This document shows, piece by piece, positions 1 to 9,815 of a stretch of 64,000 nt of DNA (position 1 is its first letter; each line of letters begins with the position of its first letter). A model generated the notes under the pieces. It was not told the origin of the DNA and did no database searches. It saw nothing but the letters and a program-made list of their open reading frames with translations. This DNA comes from Sulfitobacter indolifex (GTDB lineage Bacteria > Pseudomonadota > Alphaproteobacteria > Rhodobacterales > Rhodobacteraceae). The stretch is taken from assembly GCF_022788655.1 (NCBI RefSeq), contig NZ_CP084951.1, positions 3,162,001 to 3,226,000 of the forward strand, written 5' to 3'. Both the position numbers and the translations under genes were made by a program.

Positions 1-31
1 GCTGGACGCGCGGCAGGGGAGTGCTGCATGA
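1..31 (+). CDS. 3' end of an upstream gene (partial)
   Basis: An open frame enters from the left edge and stops at TGA 29-31, ending in residues LDARQGSAA. The stop overlaps the ATG at 28-30 of the next gene (ATGA), the coupling used throughout this window. In this gene neighbourhood the preceding gene is commonly a DUF58 protein of a MoxR/DUF58 cluster, but only nine residues are visible, so that identity is inference from context. Confidence 0.35.
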   Translation, partial: LDARQGSAA

Positions 32-2796
32 GCGTTTTCGGCGGCATCGGTTTCACCGCGCCTTGGCTGCTGCTGGCCCTGCTGGCGCTGCCGATCCTCT
101 GGCTGATCCTGCGCGCTGTGCCTCCCGCGCCGATCCGCCGCCGCTTTCCCGGCGTAGCACTGCTCTTGGGGCTGGCGGATGACGAAAGCACCTCCGACCG
201 CACCCCGTGGTGGCTGCTTTTGCTGCGGATGCTCGCCGTGGCCGCGATCATTGTTGGCCTCGCCGGGCCAGTGCTGAACCCTCAGGCCGAGGCGGAACAG
301 GGCAGTGGTCCGCTCTTGATGGTGCTTGATGGCTCATGGGCCGGGGCCAGCGGTTGGGACCGCCAATTGGCCGCTGTAGACGCGCAACTGACCCGCGCCG
401 GGCGGGCCGAGCGGACGGTGGGCATCCTAACCCTGACCGACCCGCAAGTGCCGACCTTCCAATCCGCCGACGCATGGCGCAGCCGTCTTGCCGGGCTCAC
501 GCCCGCGCCGTGGCAGCCCGCCCCTACAAACATCACCCGCGCGACCGAAATCATGGCAGAGCTGCCCGCCTTTGACACGATGTGGTTCAGCGATGGTCTG
601 TACTATCCGGGCCGCGATGACCTGCTCGCCGCGCTGCAAACCAATGGCGCGGTTGAGGTGCATCAATCGGCGAGCAATGTCATCGGCATCGCCCCCGCCG
701 TCTACCAAGATGGCGCGATCGACCTCACCCTGCGCCGCGCCGCCCCCGGCCCGGAACGCGAGGCCGTGGTGCAGGCCCATGGCCGCGACCCCGCAGGCAA
801 TGCCCGCGTGCTTGCCACTGCCAATGCCACCTTCGAGGCGGGGGCGACCGAAGCCACCACGTCCCTGTCGCTGCCCGCCGAACTGCGCGCGCGATTGACC
901 TCCTTCGACATCGCGGGCCAACGCTCTGCCGGGGCGCGCACCTTGGTCGATGATGGGCTGCGCCGCCGTGAGGTTGCGCTGATCGGCGGGCGCGGGGCGC
1001 AAGAGGGGCTGCAACTGCTCTCGCCCCTGCACTATATCGAACAGGCGTTGGCCCCGAATGCAGATTTGATCGACGGCCCCCTGACCGACGTGCTGCCCGC
1101 TAATCCCGATGTGATCGTGCTGGCCGATGTCGCCACGCTTGGCCCCGCCGAGGCAGAGCCGCTGCAAGAATGGATCGACGCGGGCGGCATGCTGATCCGT
1201 TTCGCCGGGCCGCGCATCGCCGCCAGTGACGTGAGCCGCATCGACGAAGACCCGCTGATGCCCGTGCGCCTGCGCGCCGGGGGGCGCAGCGTGGGCGGGG
1301 CAATGTCTTGGGGCGAGCCCAAAGCGCTGGCCCCTTTCCGCAACGGCTCGCCCTTTTTCGGCCTGCCAGTGCCAGATGACGTGACCGTTTCCGCGCAGGT
1401 CGTGGCCCAACCCGACCCGACGCTGGCCGACCGGGTGATTGCGTCACTTAGCGACGGCACACCACTGGTCACACGCAAAGCCGTGGGTCAAGGGCAGGTC
1501 GTGCTCTTCCACGTTACCGCCACGGCGGAATGGTCGACCCTGCCGCTCTCGGGCCTTTTTGTGCAAATGATGGAGCGGTTGGCCGTGTCGTCAGGCGCCA
1601 GCACGCCCGAGGCCGGCAGCCTTGACGGCACCACATGGACCCCGCTGCGGGTGATGGACGGCTTTGGAACCCTATCGGAGGCCGGGAACCTGCCCGGTGT
1701 CGCAGGGCCAGACCTGATCACGGCCCCCGCTGGCCCGGCCCTGCCCCCCGGCATCTACGGCGCCGAAGATCGGCGACTGGCGCGCAATGTACTAACGCAA
1801 GAGACCACTCTCACCCCCGCCACATGGCCTGCCGATGTGCCGCTGCGTGGTCTTGCACTGACGCCGGAACAGCCACTGGCCGGGGCGCTCCTTAGCCTCG
1901 CGATTTTGCTGCTGGTCACGGATGTTCTGGCCTCCCTCGCCCTCTCGGGGCTGCTGCTGCGCCGATCCAGCAGCACCTTGGCGCTGGTATTGGGTCTCGG
2001 CATGGCCCCCCAACTCGGCGAGGCGCAGGGGACTGACCCCGAAAGCTTTGCCATACGCTCGGCCTCCGAAGTCACGCTGGCCCATGTGCTGACTGGAAAC
2101 TCGGATGTTGACGAGATCGCCCGCGCCGGGCTGACCGGCCTCTCAGACACGCTTTATTTCCGCACCACGGTAGAGCCCGCCTTGCCCACCGGCGTTGATC
2201 TGGAACAAGACGAGTTGGCGTTCTTCCCGATCCTCTATTGGCCCGTCACCCCCGAGCAGCCGCAACCTTCGACCGAGGCTTATGGCAAGCTCAACGACTA
2301 CCTCCGCTCGGGCGGGCTGATCCTGTTTGATACCCGCGATGCCGATATCGCGAGCTACGGCGCCGCCAGCCCGAACGGGCGCAAGCTGCAAGAACTGGCC
2401 GCCCCGCTCGACATTCCGCCGTTGGAGCCGCTGCCCGGTGACCATGTCCTGACCCGCACCTTCTATCTGCTGCAAGACTATCCCGGCCGCTACAGCAGCC
2501 GCGATGTCTGGGTTGAGGCCGCCCCGCCCGATGCTGAACGGATCGAGGGCATGCCGTTTCGCAACCTCAATGACGGAGTAACCCCGGTGGTGATCGGCGG
2601 CAACGATTGGGCCGCCGCTTGGGCCGTGCGCCGCGATGGCGCACCGCTTTTGCCCATTGGGCGCGGCTATGCCGGTGAGCGGCAGCGCGAGTTGGCCTAC
2701 CGCTTTGGCGTGAACCTCGTGATGCATGTGCTGACGGGCAATTATAAATCCGATCAGGTCCATGTGCCTGCGCTGCTGGATAGGTTGGGCCAATGA
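28..2796 (+). CDS. DUF4159 / BatA-like membrane protein
   Basis: Large (922 aa) envelope protein of the MoxR-DUF58-DUF4159 type; its biochemical role is unknown, though such clusters are thought to act in envelope stress or chaperone-like functions. The N-terminus has two hydrophobic segments (about residues 11-30 and 61-80) as in BatA N-terminal domains. The following region resembles a von Willebrand A fold, but the metal site reads DGSWA rather than DxSxS, so it is probably not a functional MIDAS. A third membrane segment lies near residues 625-650, followed by the DUF4159 domain (roughly 690-915). Start ATG 28 overlaps the upstream stop, and its own stop overlaps the next gene's ATG at 2793, which indicates translational coupling. 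Confidence 0.8.
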   Translation: MSVFGGIGFTAPWLLLALLALPILWLILRAVPPAPIRRRFPGVALLLGLADDESTSDRTPWWLLLLRMLAVAAIIVGLAGPVLNPQAEAEQGSGPLLMVLDGSWAGASGWDRQLAAVDAQLTRAGRAERTVGILTLTDPQVPTFQSADAWRSRLAGLTPAPWQPAPTNITRATEIMAELPAFDTMWFSDGLYYPGRDDLLAALQTNGAVEVHQSASNVIGIAPAVYQDGAIDLTLRRAAPGPEREAVVQAHGRDPAGNARVLATANATFEAGATEATTSLSLPAELRARLTSFDIAGQRSAGARTLVDDGLRRREVALIGGRGAQEGLQLLSPLHYIEQALAPNADLIDGPLTDVLPANPDVIVLADVATLGPAEAEPLQEWIDAGGMLIRFAGPRIAASDVSRIDEDPLMPVRLRAGGRSVGGAMSWGEPKALAPFRNGSPFFGLPVPDDVTVSAQVVAQPDPTLADRVIASLSDGTPLVTRKAVGQGQVVLFHVTATAEWSTLPLSGLFVQMMERLAVSSGASTPEAGSLDGTTWTPLRVMDGFGTLSEAGNLPGVAGPDLITAPAGPALPPGIYGAEDRRLARNVLTQETTLTPATWPADVPLRGLALTPEQPLAGALLSLAILLLVTDVLASLALSGLLLRRSSSTLALVLGLGMAPQLGEAQGTDPESFAIRSASEVTLAHVLTGNSDVDEIARAGLTGLSDTLYFRTTVEPALPTGVDLEQDELAFFPILYWPVTPEQPQPSTEAYGKLNDYLRSGGLILFDTRDADIASYGAASPNGRKLQELAAPLDIPPLEPLPGDHVLTRTFYLLQDYPGRYSSRDVWVEAAPPDAERIEGMPFRNLNDGVTPVVIGGNDWAAAWAVRRDGAPLLPIGRGYAGERQRELAYRFGVNLVMHVLTGNYKSDQVHVPALLDRLGQ

Positions 2797-4835
2797 CCGG
2801 AACGGTAATCTTTGACCCGCTGATCCCGCTGGCGCTGCTGGTTGGGCTTGGGGTGTTTGCCGCATCTGGCGTTCTGCTGGCCGTCTCGCGCGGGCTATCA
2901 GGCTGGGCGCTGCGGGGGCTGGCAGCCGTGGTCGTGTTCGCCGCATTGGCTGGCCCTTCCTACCAGACCGAAGACCGCGCCCCGCTGAGCGACATCGTGT
3001 TGCTGCTTGAAGATGAAAGCGCGAGCCAACGGCTCAGCGACCGCGCCGCGCAAACCGGTACCGCCGCCAACGCCATGGCCGCCCGCATCACTGCGCGCCC
3101 CAATACCGAACTGCGCCGCATCACCGTGCCCGACGGGGCCGAGGACGCAGGCACACGGCTGATGACCACACTAGCCGACACACTGGCCGAGGAGCCGCGT
3201 TCGCGCATTGCAGGCATTCTGGCCGTCAGCGATGGCCGCGTGCATGATGCGGACCTGCCGCTTGATCTGCCCGCGCCGCTGCACTTGTTGCAGACGGGTC
3301 TTGCCGAGGATTGGGACCGCCGCCTGACCGTCCGCAATGCGCCCGCCTTTGCCATTATCGGCGAACCTGTGACCCTGACCCTGCGCATTGATGATCTAGG
3401 CGCTGCGCCCGAGAGCGGCGGGCTGACCCAGCTTGATATCTCCGTCGATGGCGAGGAACCGCAAAGCTTTAACGTCCCCGTAGGCCAAGACATCGACCTG
3501 CCAGTGACCCTGCCCCACGGCGGGCGCAACGTGATCCGTTTCTCCCTGCCCGAAGCCGACGGTGAGCTGACCGATCGCAACAACGCCGCGCTGATCCAGA
3601 TGAACGGGGTGCGTGACCGTCTCAGCGTGCTGCTCGTCTCGGGTGAGCCGCATCCCGGCGGGCGCACATGGCGCAACCTGCTGAAGTCTGACAGCTCGGT
3701 CGATCTGGTGCATTTCACGATTTTGCGCCCGCCTGACAAACAGGACGGCGTGCCGGTCAATGAGCTTTCGCTGATCGCTTTCCCAACCCGCGAGCTGTTC
3801 ATGGATAAGATCGACGACTTCGATCTTATCATCTTTGACCGCTACCAGCGGCGCGGCATCTTGCCTGCGCTCTACCTCGATAACGTGGCGCAATATGTGC
3901 GCAAAGGTGGGGCCGTGTTGGTCGCTGCCGGGCCTGACTACGCCAGTGCCGACAGTCTCTACCGCTCGCCGCTTGGCACGGTCCTGCCCGCCACCCCCAC
4001 CGCGCGGGTGCTGGAGGAGGCCTTTCCCCCCGTCGTGACCGACATCGGTCAGCGGCACCCCGTCACCGCCGACCTGCCCGGCAAGGGCGACTGGGGCCGC
4101 TGGCTGCGCCAGATCGATGTGACAGCAGAGCGCGGCGACGTGGTCATGAGCGGCGCAGACGACCGCCCCTTGCTGGTATTGGACCGCGTCGACGAAGGCC
4201 GCGTGGCGCTTCTGGCGTCGGATCATGCATGGCTTTGGAATCGGGGCTATGAGGGCGGCGGTCCGCAGTTAGAACTGCTGCGCCGTCTGGCCCATTGGAT
4301 GATGAAAGAACCCGAGCTTGAGGAAGAGGCGCTGACCGCCACCGCGCAGGGGCGTACCATGCGCATCACCCGCCGCACTTTGGATGAAACGGTGCCCCCG
4401 GTCACGATCACCGCACCCGATGGCAGCACCACCGAACTGCCCCTCGCCCCGGCTGGGCCGGGCCGGTTTGAGGCGGAGCATACTGGCGAAGAGATCGGTC
4501 TCTACCGGCTGGAGAATGGCGATGAGGTGACCGTCATCGGCCTTGGCCCCGCCGCTCCGCGCGAATTTGTTGAGACGATTGCCAGTGACGAAGCCTTGCG
4601 CCCGGTCATCGACGCGCTGCGTGGCGGTGTGGCGCGGGTTGAAGAGGGGCTGCCGCGTCTGCGCGATGTGCGCCTTGGCCGCCCCGCTGCCGGGCGCGGC
4701 TGGCTTGGGCTGACCCCGCGGGGCGCCTATGAGACGCGTGATGTGCGCCAAACGCCACTCCTGCCAGGCTGGCTGGTGCTGCTGCTCTCAGCACTGTTCA
4801 TCACCGCCGCTTGGCTGCGCGAAGGGCGTCGTTAA
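2793..4835 (+). CDS. Membrane protein with glutamine amidotransferase-like fold
   Basis: Protein of 680 aa with two N-terminal membrane segments (about residues 8-30 and 37-53) and one at the C-terminus (about 655-672). The long extracytoplasmic-type middle holds a degenerate vWA-like region and then a class I glutamine amidotransferase-like Rossmann region with the stretch RKGGAVLVAAGPDY. I see no catalytic Cys in a nucleophile-elbow context, so enzymatic activity is not supported. ATG 2793 overlaps the TGA of the DUF4159 gene (ATGA), so the two are coupled and probably act in one envelope complex. Its stop overlaps by 4 bases the stop of the convergent transporter gene, leaving no room for a terminator. 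Confidence 0.7.
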   Translation: MTGTVIFDPLIPLALLVGLGVFAASGVLLAVSRGLSGWALRGLAAVVVFAALAGPSYQTEDRAPLSDIVLLLEDESASQRLSDRAAQTGTAANAMAARITARPNTELRRITVPDGAEDAGTRLMTTLADTLAEEPRSRIAGILAVSDGRVHDADLPLDLPAPLHLLQTGLAEDWDRRLTVRNAPAFAIIGEPVTLTLRIDDLGAAPESGGLTQLDISVDGEEPQSFNVPVGQDIDLPVTLPHGGRNVIRFSLPEADGELTDRNNAALIQMNGVRDRLSVLLVSGEPHPGGRTWRNLLKSDSSVDLVHFTILRPPDKQDGVPVNELSLIAFPTRELFMDKIDDFDLIIFDRYQRRGILPALYLDNVAQYVRKGGAVLVAAGPDYASADSLYRSPLGTVLPATPTARVLEEAFPPVVTDIGQRHPVTADLPGKGDWGRWLRQIDVTAERGDVVMSGADDRPLLVLDRVDEGRVALLASDHAWLWNRGYEGGGPQLELLRRLAHWMMKEPELEEEALTATAQGRTMRITRRTLDETVPPVTITAPDGSTTELPLAPAGPGRFEAEHTGEEIGLYRLENGDEVTVIGLGPAAPREFVETIASDEALRPVIDALRGGVARVEEGLPRLRDVRLGRPAAGRGWLGLTPRGAYETRDVRQTPLLPGWLVLLLSALFITAAWLREGRR

Positions 4836-5713
4836 AGCGCGCGCATCAACAGGCCACTGGCCAGTGTGACAACAACCAGTCCCGCCGTGAGTTCGGCAAC
4901 CGCAGCGGCCTGCGCAAGCCGGGGTGAGCCGGCGAGACCGCCCAACAAACCCGCCCGCAAACCCGTCGCCGCCAGCCCGGTGGCGATGGTGACCAACCCG
5001 GTGCCGAAAGCCATAGCAAAAGCCCCCAACACACCGACGCCACCAATTCCCATGTGCCAAGTAATGACCAACACAAACAGCGCCCCGGTGCAGGGACGCA
5101 TGGCGATCCCGCCGATCAAAAGCAGCGCATCGCGCAGATTTCCCGCCTGCTGCACCTGCGCAACGCTGGGTCCATGTGCATGACCGCAATGATTGCAGAT
5201 CGCTTCTCCGCTGGGGGCCGTTTCCTGCCGCGCATGGCGTAGCCCCCGCCAGATCAACCAAAGCCCAATCAAGGCAATCGCGCCATAGCTCGCCGGGGCC
5301 ATAATGTCTTCGGTCACCCCAACCAGCGCCTCACGTCCAAGGCCCAACAGCATGATTCCCGCATAGACCACGGCCGCAGCCGTCACTGCTTGCCCCAAAG
5401 AAGCCGCCAGAGCGATCAGCGACAGCCGCAGCATCGGCACCTCGCGCGCCAGCCCATAGCCGCCGATCACGATCTTACCGTGGCCCGGCCCCGCCGCATG
5501 CACCACACCATAAGCGAATGACGCCAGCAGCACCGTCCAGAACGCAGCCACATCGCCGCCCCGCGTGGCACGCAGCCCGCTGGCGATGCTGTTTTGAAAC
5601 CCGCGTTGTTGCCCCGCCGCCCAATGGGCCAGCGCGTTAAAACCGCCCGTCCACCACAATGCCGCCATTGCCAGCAAGGTCGCCAAGGCGGCCAACGCTA
5701 TGATGCGTCGCAT
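4832..5713 (-). CDS. NicO/RcnA-type nickel-cobalt transporter
   Basis: Polytopic inner-membrane protein of 293 aa. The NicO family signature HAAGPGHGK (residues 72-80) is present, and a hydrophilic loop carries a Cys/His metal-binding motif CNHCGHAH (173-180), the position where RcnA-like proteins have His-rich loops. Family members move Ni2+ or Co2+ across the membrane; direction (uptake or efflux) cannot be read from sequence. The gene overlaps the end of the DUF1007 gene by 16 bases, so the pair is co-translated. With a cobalamin island 10 kb away, cobalt supply is a reasonable but unproven role. Confidence 0.82.
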   Translation of the reverse strand: MRRIIALAALATLLAMAALWWTGGFNALAHWAAGQQRGFQNSIASGLRATRGGDVAAFWTVLLASFAYGVVHAAGPGHGKIVIGGYGLAREVPMLRLSLIALAASLGQAVTAAAVVYAGIMLLGLGREALVGVTEDIMAPASYGAIALIGLWLIWRGLRHARQETAPSGEAICNHCGHAHGPSVAQVQQAGNLRDALLLIGGIAMRPCTGALFVLVITWHMGIGGVGVLGAFAMAFGTGLVTIATGLAATGLRAGLLGGLAGSPRLAQAAAVAELTAGLVVVTLASGLLMRAL

Positions 5714-6348
5714 GTGATCACCACCTCATTGGCCAAGGCTTCGCCAATCTCCGGCAGGCCCACATCGCCCGGATCGGTATTCGCATCCAAGGCGCTCAGA
5801 TCAGCCTGCAAGGCGCGGAGATCGGCGCTCATATCTGGCATTTTGACCCGCGCACGGCAGTTGTCATTGCCTTCGATGCCGACTTTGCTCGCGACCTCAT
5901 AGGCAGTGTAATAGGTCGGATCATAGGGTTTGGTCACCAGCCCCTTCGCGTCAGGCGCATCGCCCTCGACCGCGCGCAAATGGGTGGTGATGATCCGCCC
6001 TTCAGAGAAGGCCGTCGTCACCTCCTGCGGGCCCGACAGTGCGATCTCTTCGGTGCCGTTCAGCAAGACCGTATCGCCGTTGAATCCATCGACCCACTGC
6101 ATGTCGAACCCGTTGAGCGAGGCCACTTCCGCCTCGGTCAGCACCCCGTCGTAATCGGGATCAAGGCCGCGATCCTCGGTCACCAGCAGCGAATAGAATT
6201 CGTCGTAGGCCCATGTGATCCGCAGGTGGGTCAGGCGCCCCTCGGCGTCGACGATCACCTCAAGGCCGGTATCGACAAAGATATGCGGATGCGCGCCAAG
6301 CGGTGTGGCGCAGGCAAGAATGACGGCGGTGGCGAGCGAGTATTTCAT
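5698..6348 (-). CDS. DUF1007 family exported protein
   Basis: Protein of 216 aa from the ATG at 6348, chosen because it begins a clear signal peptide (MKYSLATAVILACATPLGA) followed by the family hallmark HPHIFVD. DUF1007 proteins are exported and are frequently encoded next to NicO-type metal transporters, as here, with a 16-base overlap; the mature N-terminal HPH could bind metal. A frame extending upstream to 6438 exists but would place the signal peptide internally, so it is rejected. The precise function is unknown; a periplasmic metal-binding partner of the transporter is inference. Confidence 0.82.
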   Translation of the reverse strand: MKYSLATAVILACATPLGAHPHIFVDTGLEVIVDAEGRLTHLRITWAYDEFYSLLVTEDRGLDPDYDGVLTEAEVASLNGFDMQWVDGFNGDTVLLNGTEEIALSGPQEVTTAFSEGRIITTHLRAVEGDAPDAKGLVTKPYDPTYYTAYEVASKVGIEGNDNCRARVKMPDMSADLRALQADLSALDANTDPGDVGLPEIGEALANEVVITCDAS

Positions 6349-6441
6349 GGCGCTAGGTGTAGCCCTCTTTGCCCAATGCGGCAATTGTCCGGGAAGCGGC
6401 GCAAGGCGGGATCGCGCGCATTGGCACCCCCCGCCCACGGC

Positions 6442-7221
6442 TCAGTTCGACGGATAGGGACGGACGAAAACTGGGCGCTCGGGGGTTGAGGCCTCCGGCT
6501 GATAAGCATAGCCGCCACTGTCGAAATCCTGCAGCCCCTGCGGATCATTCACCCGATGCTGTACGATATACCGCGCCATGGCACCGCGTGCTTTCTTGGC
6601 AAAAAAGCTGACAATCTTCGGCCCCTTGCCATCGCCTTTGTCTTCCATGAACTGCGGCGTGATGACTTGCAGTTTCAACGCCTTCAGGTCAACCGCGCCG
6701 AAGTATTCTTGGCTCGCGCAGTTAATCAGGACCTCACTGCCCGTCGCCTCCGCCTGAGCGTTCAGCGCCTTAGACAAGCCGTCACGCCAGTAGTCATAGA
6801 GGTTACCACCGCGCCGGGTTTTCAGCTTGCTGCCCATCTCCAGCCGGTAGGGTTGGATCGCGTCGAGCGGGCGCAGCACACCGTAGAGACCCGACAGGAT
6901 GCGCAGGTGGTCTTGGGCATAGGTCAACTCATCGGCATCTAGGCTCGCGGCCTCTAGCCCTTGATAGGTATCCCCGGCAAAGGCAAACGCAGCGGGGCGG
7001 GTGGTGTCAGCGGAAGGCTCGGCTTCAAACGCCTGAAAACGGTCGCGGTTGAGCCGCGCCAGATCGTCGCTTAGCCCCATCAATTTCTTGAGATCGCCCA
7101 ACGTGAGATTGCGGGCCGTTGTCGCCAGCCGCACCGCATCCTCCTGAAAATCAGGCTGGGTGACAGCGACATCGCGCTCCGCCCAATCAAGACGTTTGGC
7201 AGGGGAAATAACGACGAGCAT
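6442..7221 (-). CDS. yaaA: YaaA family peroxide stress protein
   Basis: Protein of 259 aa matching the YaaA (DUF328/UPF0246) family along its length. It starts with the typical MLVVISPAKRLDW and contains the conserved stretches LSGLYGVLRPLD and INCASQEYF. In E. coli YaaA is a cytoplasmic DNA-binding protein that limits intracellular iron and oxidative damage under peroxide stress. It stands alone between the DUF1007 gene and recQ on the same strand, with a 29-base gap after recQ, so read-through from recQ is possible. Confidence 0.88.
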   Translation of the reverse strand: MLVVISPAKRLDWAERDVAVTQPDFQEDAVRLATTARNLTLGDLKKLMGLSDDLARLNRDRFQAFEAEPSADTTRPAAFAFAGDTYQGLEAASLDADELTYAQDHLRILSGLYGVLRPLDAIQPYRLEMGSKLKTRRGGNLYDYWRDGLSKALNAQAEATGSEVLINCASQEYFGAVDLKALKLQVITPQFMEDKGDGKGPKIVSFFAKKARGAMARYIVQHRVNDPQGLQDFDSGGYAYQPEASTPERPVFVRPYPSN

Positions 7222-7250
7222 GGCAGTCTCCTTGGGGCGTTTCGGGTGAT

Positions 7251-9296
7251 CTAGCCCGCGTCGCGCAGAACGTCCAGAAAGGCGGGGCCGAAGCGTTCGG
7301 CGCGTTTGTCGCCCAAGAGCCGCTCAATGGCAGAACTGTCAGCGCTGCGCAGTTGCGCCACCTTTGCCAGCATCGCCGCAGAACAACTCAGCGGTTTTTC
7401 GGTGCCCTGCTCGCCGCGCGCCAGATCGGCCTGCACCTGCAACAACTGGTCATAGACATTGCCCGCCTCGCGCCCCGCCAGCTTGCGCCGGGCCTTATGC
7501 ATGGGCTGTGCCTCGCCGTTGATCACCTCAAGAAAGGCCGCGCCGTAGGTCTCAAGCTTTTTCGCGCCGACCCCGCCGATGCGCGCCATCGCATCAAGGT
7601 TTTGCGGTCGCGCCTCGGCCATCTCAATCAGGGTGCGATCGGTGAAGATGATATAGGCAGGCACGCGCGCCGCTTCGGCCAACGCACGGCGTTTGGCCTT
7701 GAGCGCCGAGAGCAGCGGTGCATCCTCATCGCTGACCATCGCCTTAACCGCTGGCCGCCGAATGGCCCCCGCCGCCTTGATCGTGTCGCGGCGCAGGTTG
7801 ATTGCTGCTTCGCCGCGCAGGATCGGCAGGGCCGCATCGGTCATGCGCAGTGCGCCATGGCGTTCGGCATCGGGGCGCACGAGGTCATGGCCCATCATTT
7901 GCCGAAACACCGCCTGCCATTCATTGCGGCTGTATTCGCCACCCACGCCATAGGTCGGCAAAGATTGATGCCCGCGCAGGCGCACCTTATCGGTTTCATT
8001 GCCAAGCAGGATGTCAATCAAATGCCCCGCGCCAAACCATTCATCGGTGCGCAGCATCGCCGACAGCGCCTTGCGCACCGCTGTGGTGCCGTCGAACACA
8101 TCCGCCGGGCTGTCGCAGAGGTCGCAGCGGCCACAGGTGATTTCAGTCTCGTCGAAATAGCCCAGCAAGGTTTTGCGGCGGCATTCCAGCGCTTCGGCCA
8201 GCCCCAAAAGCGCGTTCAATCGCCCGTGATCTGCGGCGCGGCGTTCGGGCGGGGCAAGCCCCTCGTCGATCTGACTGCGGCGCAGGCGAATGTCGTCCGG
8301 GCCATAAAGCGTCAGCGTTTCCGCCGGGGCACCATCACGTCCGGCACGGCCAATCTCTTGATAGTAGGCCTCAATCGACTTGGGCAAATCCGCGTGAGCC
8401 ACCCAGCGGATATCCGGTTTATCAATCCCCATGCCAAAGGCCACCGTGGCGCAGACGATCAACCCGTCTTCTTGCTGAAACCGCCGCTCGGCGATGCGGC
8501 GATCTTCGGCTTCCATTCCGCCGTGATAGTGCAGCGCGGTTTGCCCCTGATCGCGCAGCGCTTTGGCCAGCCCTTCGGTCTTTGCCCGCGTGCCGCAATA
8601 GACGATGCCCGACTGGCCCTTGCGCGCGGCGGCGAAGTTCAGGATCTGATCGCGCGGCTTGTTTTTAGCGGCAAAGGCGAGGTGGATGTTGGGCCGGTCA
8701 AACCCGCGCAAGAAGGCGCGTGGCGGGGTGCCGTCGAACAGTTTCTCGACAATCTCCACTTGCGTTTCAGCGTCTGCAGTGGCGGTGAAGGCGGCAAGCG
8801 GCACGTTCAGCGTGCGGCGCAATTCACCGATGCGCAGGTAGTCGGGGCGGAAATCATGGCCCCATTGGCTGACGCAATGCGCCTCGTCCACGGCAATAAG
8901 ATTAACGCCCACACGCCGCAACATGCCCATGGCCGAGCCCGCGGCGAGCCGTTCGGGGGCCATGTAGAGCAGTTTGAGCGTGCCTGCCTCCAGCGCTTCC
9001 CAAACCGCGTCGGTCTCTTCGGGTGTGTTGCCAGAGGTCAGCGCACCCGCCGCGACGCCCGCTTCTTGCAAGCTGCGCACCTGATCGCGCATCAGCGCAA
9101 TGAGCGGGCTGATGACCACGGTCACCCCCTCGCGCATCAGCGCAGGCAGTTGGAAACACAGGGATTTACCGCCGCCCGTTGGCATGATGGCGAGCACGTT
9201 CTCGCCCTCAGTGACCGCCTCAACGATCTCTTGCTGGCCGGGGCGGAACCCGTCAAAACCGAATACGTCACGAAGAAGCGTGGCAGCGCCTGTCAT
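7251..9296 (-). CDS. recQ: ATP-dependent DNA helicase RecQ
   Basis: Protein of 681 aa with all RecQ parts in order: Walker A MPTGGGKS, DEAH-type box DEAHC, helicase C motif VI QEIGRAGRDG, the zinc-binding RQC region (CRRKTLL...CGRCDLC) and a C-terminal HRDC domain. RecQ unwinds DNA 3' to 5' in recombination repair and replication-fork restart. Length is slightly above E. coli RecQ (about 610 aa). The start ATG 9296 precedes the conserved sequence FGFDGFRPGQQEIV. A long antisense open frame across the gene is a high-GC shadow. Confidence 0.96.
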   Translation of the reverse strand: MTGAATLLRDVFGFDGFRPGQQEIVEAVTEGENVLAIMPTGGGKSLCFQLPALMREGVTVVISPLIALMRDQVRSLQEAGVAAGALTSGNTPEETDAVWEALEAGTLKLLYMAPERLAAGSAMGMLRRVGVNLIAVDEAHCVSQWGHDFRPDYLRIGELRRTLNVPLAAFTATADAETQVEIVEKLFDGTPPRAFLRGFDRPNIHLAFAAKNKPRDQILNFAAARKGQSGIVYCGTRAKTEGLAKALRDQGQTALHYHGGMEAEDRRIAERRFQQEDGLIVCATVAFGMGIDKPDIRWVAHADLPKSIEAYYQEIGRAGRDGAPAETLTLYGPDDIRLRRSQIDEGLAPPERRAADHGRLNALLGLAEALECRRKTLLGYFDETEITCGRCDLCDSPADVFDGTTAVRKALSAMLRTDEWFGAGHLIDILLGNETDKVRLRGHQSLPTYGVGGEYSRNEWQAVFRQMMGHDLVRPDAERHGALRMTDAALPILRGEAAINLRRDTIKAAGAIRRPAVKAMVSDEDAPLLSALKAKRRALAEAARVPAYIIFTDRTLIEMAEARPQNLDAMARIGGVGAKKLETYGAAFLEVINGEAQPMHKARRKLAGREAGNVYDQLLQVQADLARGEQGTEKPLSCSAAMLAKVAQLRSADSSAIERLLGDKRAERFGPAFLDVLRDAG

Positions 9297-9395
9297 GGGG
9301 AACCTGTAAGATTGTCTGCTCTTTTCATGCAGACTCCCACACTAACAAATCGTGAACAAGGCCAGATAGGCGCGATATAACCGCGCAAGCGGGCG

Positions 9396-9683
9396 TTAGT
9401 AGAACGCCGCTGCGTTGTTGGTCAGCACGATCCGCGCAACAGCCACGGCGATCAGCACGATCAGCGGCGCCAGATCAAGCCCACCCATTGACGGAACGAC
9501 ATTGCGCACCCGGCTATAGACCGGCTCAAGAATGCGGTTCAGCCCGTCCCAGATTTGCGCGACCAGCGGCTGGCGCAGGTTCAGAACTTGGAAGTTGATC
9601 AACCAAGACATGATGACATGGGCGATGACGATGAACCAAACGATGTTCAAAAGCAGCATTAGGATTTGGAACAGTGACGTCAT
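9396..9683 (-). CDS. YggT family membrane protein
   Basis: Short protein of 95 aa with two hydrophobic segments (about residues 5-27 and 72-92) flanking the YggT family core, which includes LNRILEPVYSRVRNVVPSMGGLDLAPLIVL. YggT proteins are small inner-membrane proteins of poorly defined role; some have been linked to osmotic tolerance or cell-division and septum functions. It is 99 bases upstream of recQ on the same strand and divergent from the thioesterase-like gene. Confidence 0.87.
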   Translation of the reverse strand: MTSLFQILMLLLNIVWFIVIAHVIMSWLINFQVLNLRQPLVAQIWDGLNRILEPVYSRVRNVVPSMGGLDLAPLIVLIAVAVARIVLTNNAAAFY

Positions 9684-9815
9684 GGAATATCCCCTTGGTG
9701 TGACGCAGGACAGTTAAGCGCCCTGCCCCGAAAGGGCAAGAGTGCCGCGACGTATATGCTTGACCCTGCAGGGCATCCGCCACAGATCCGCGCCGACCTT
9801 ATAAAGGAAAGCCTT

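Noticed and set aside
7353..9380. Long plus-strand open frame antisense to recQ (675 codons)
   Set aside because: It covers recQ in the opposite strand, has no family motif, and its composition is typical of high-GC shadow frames.
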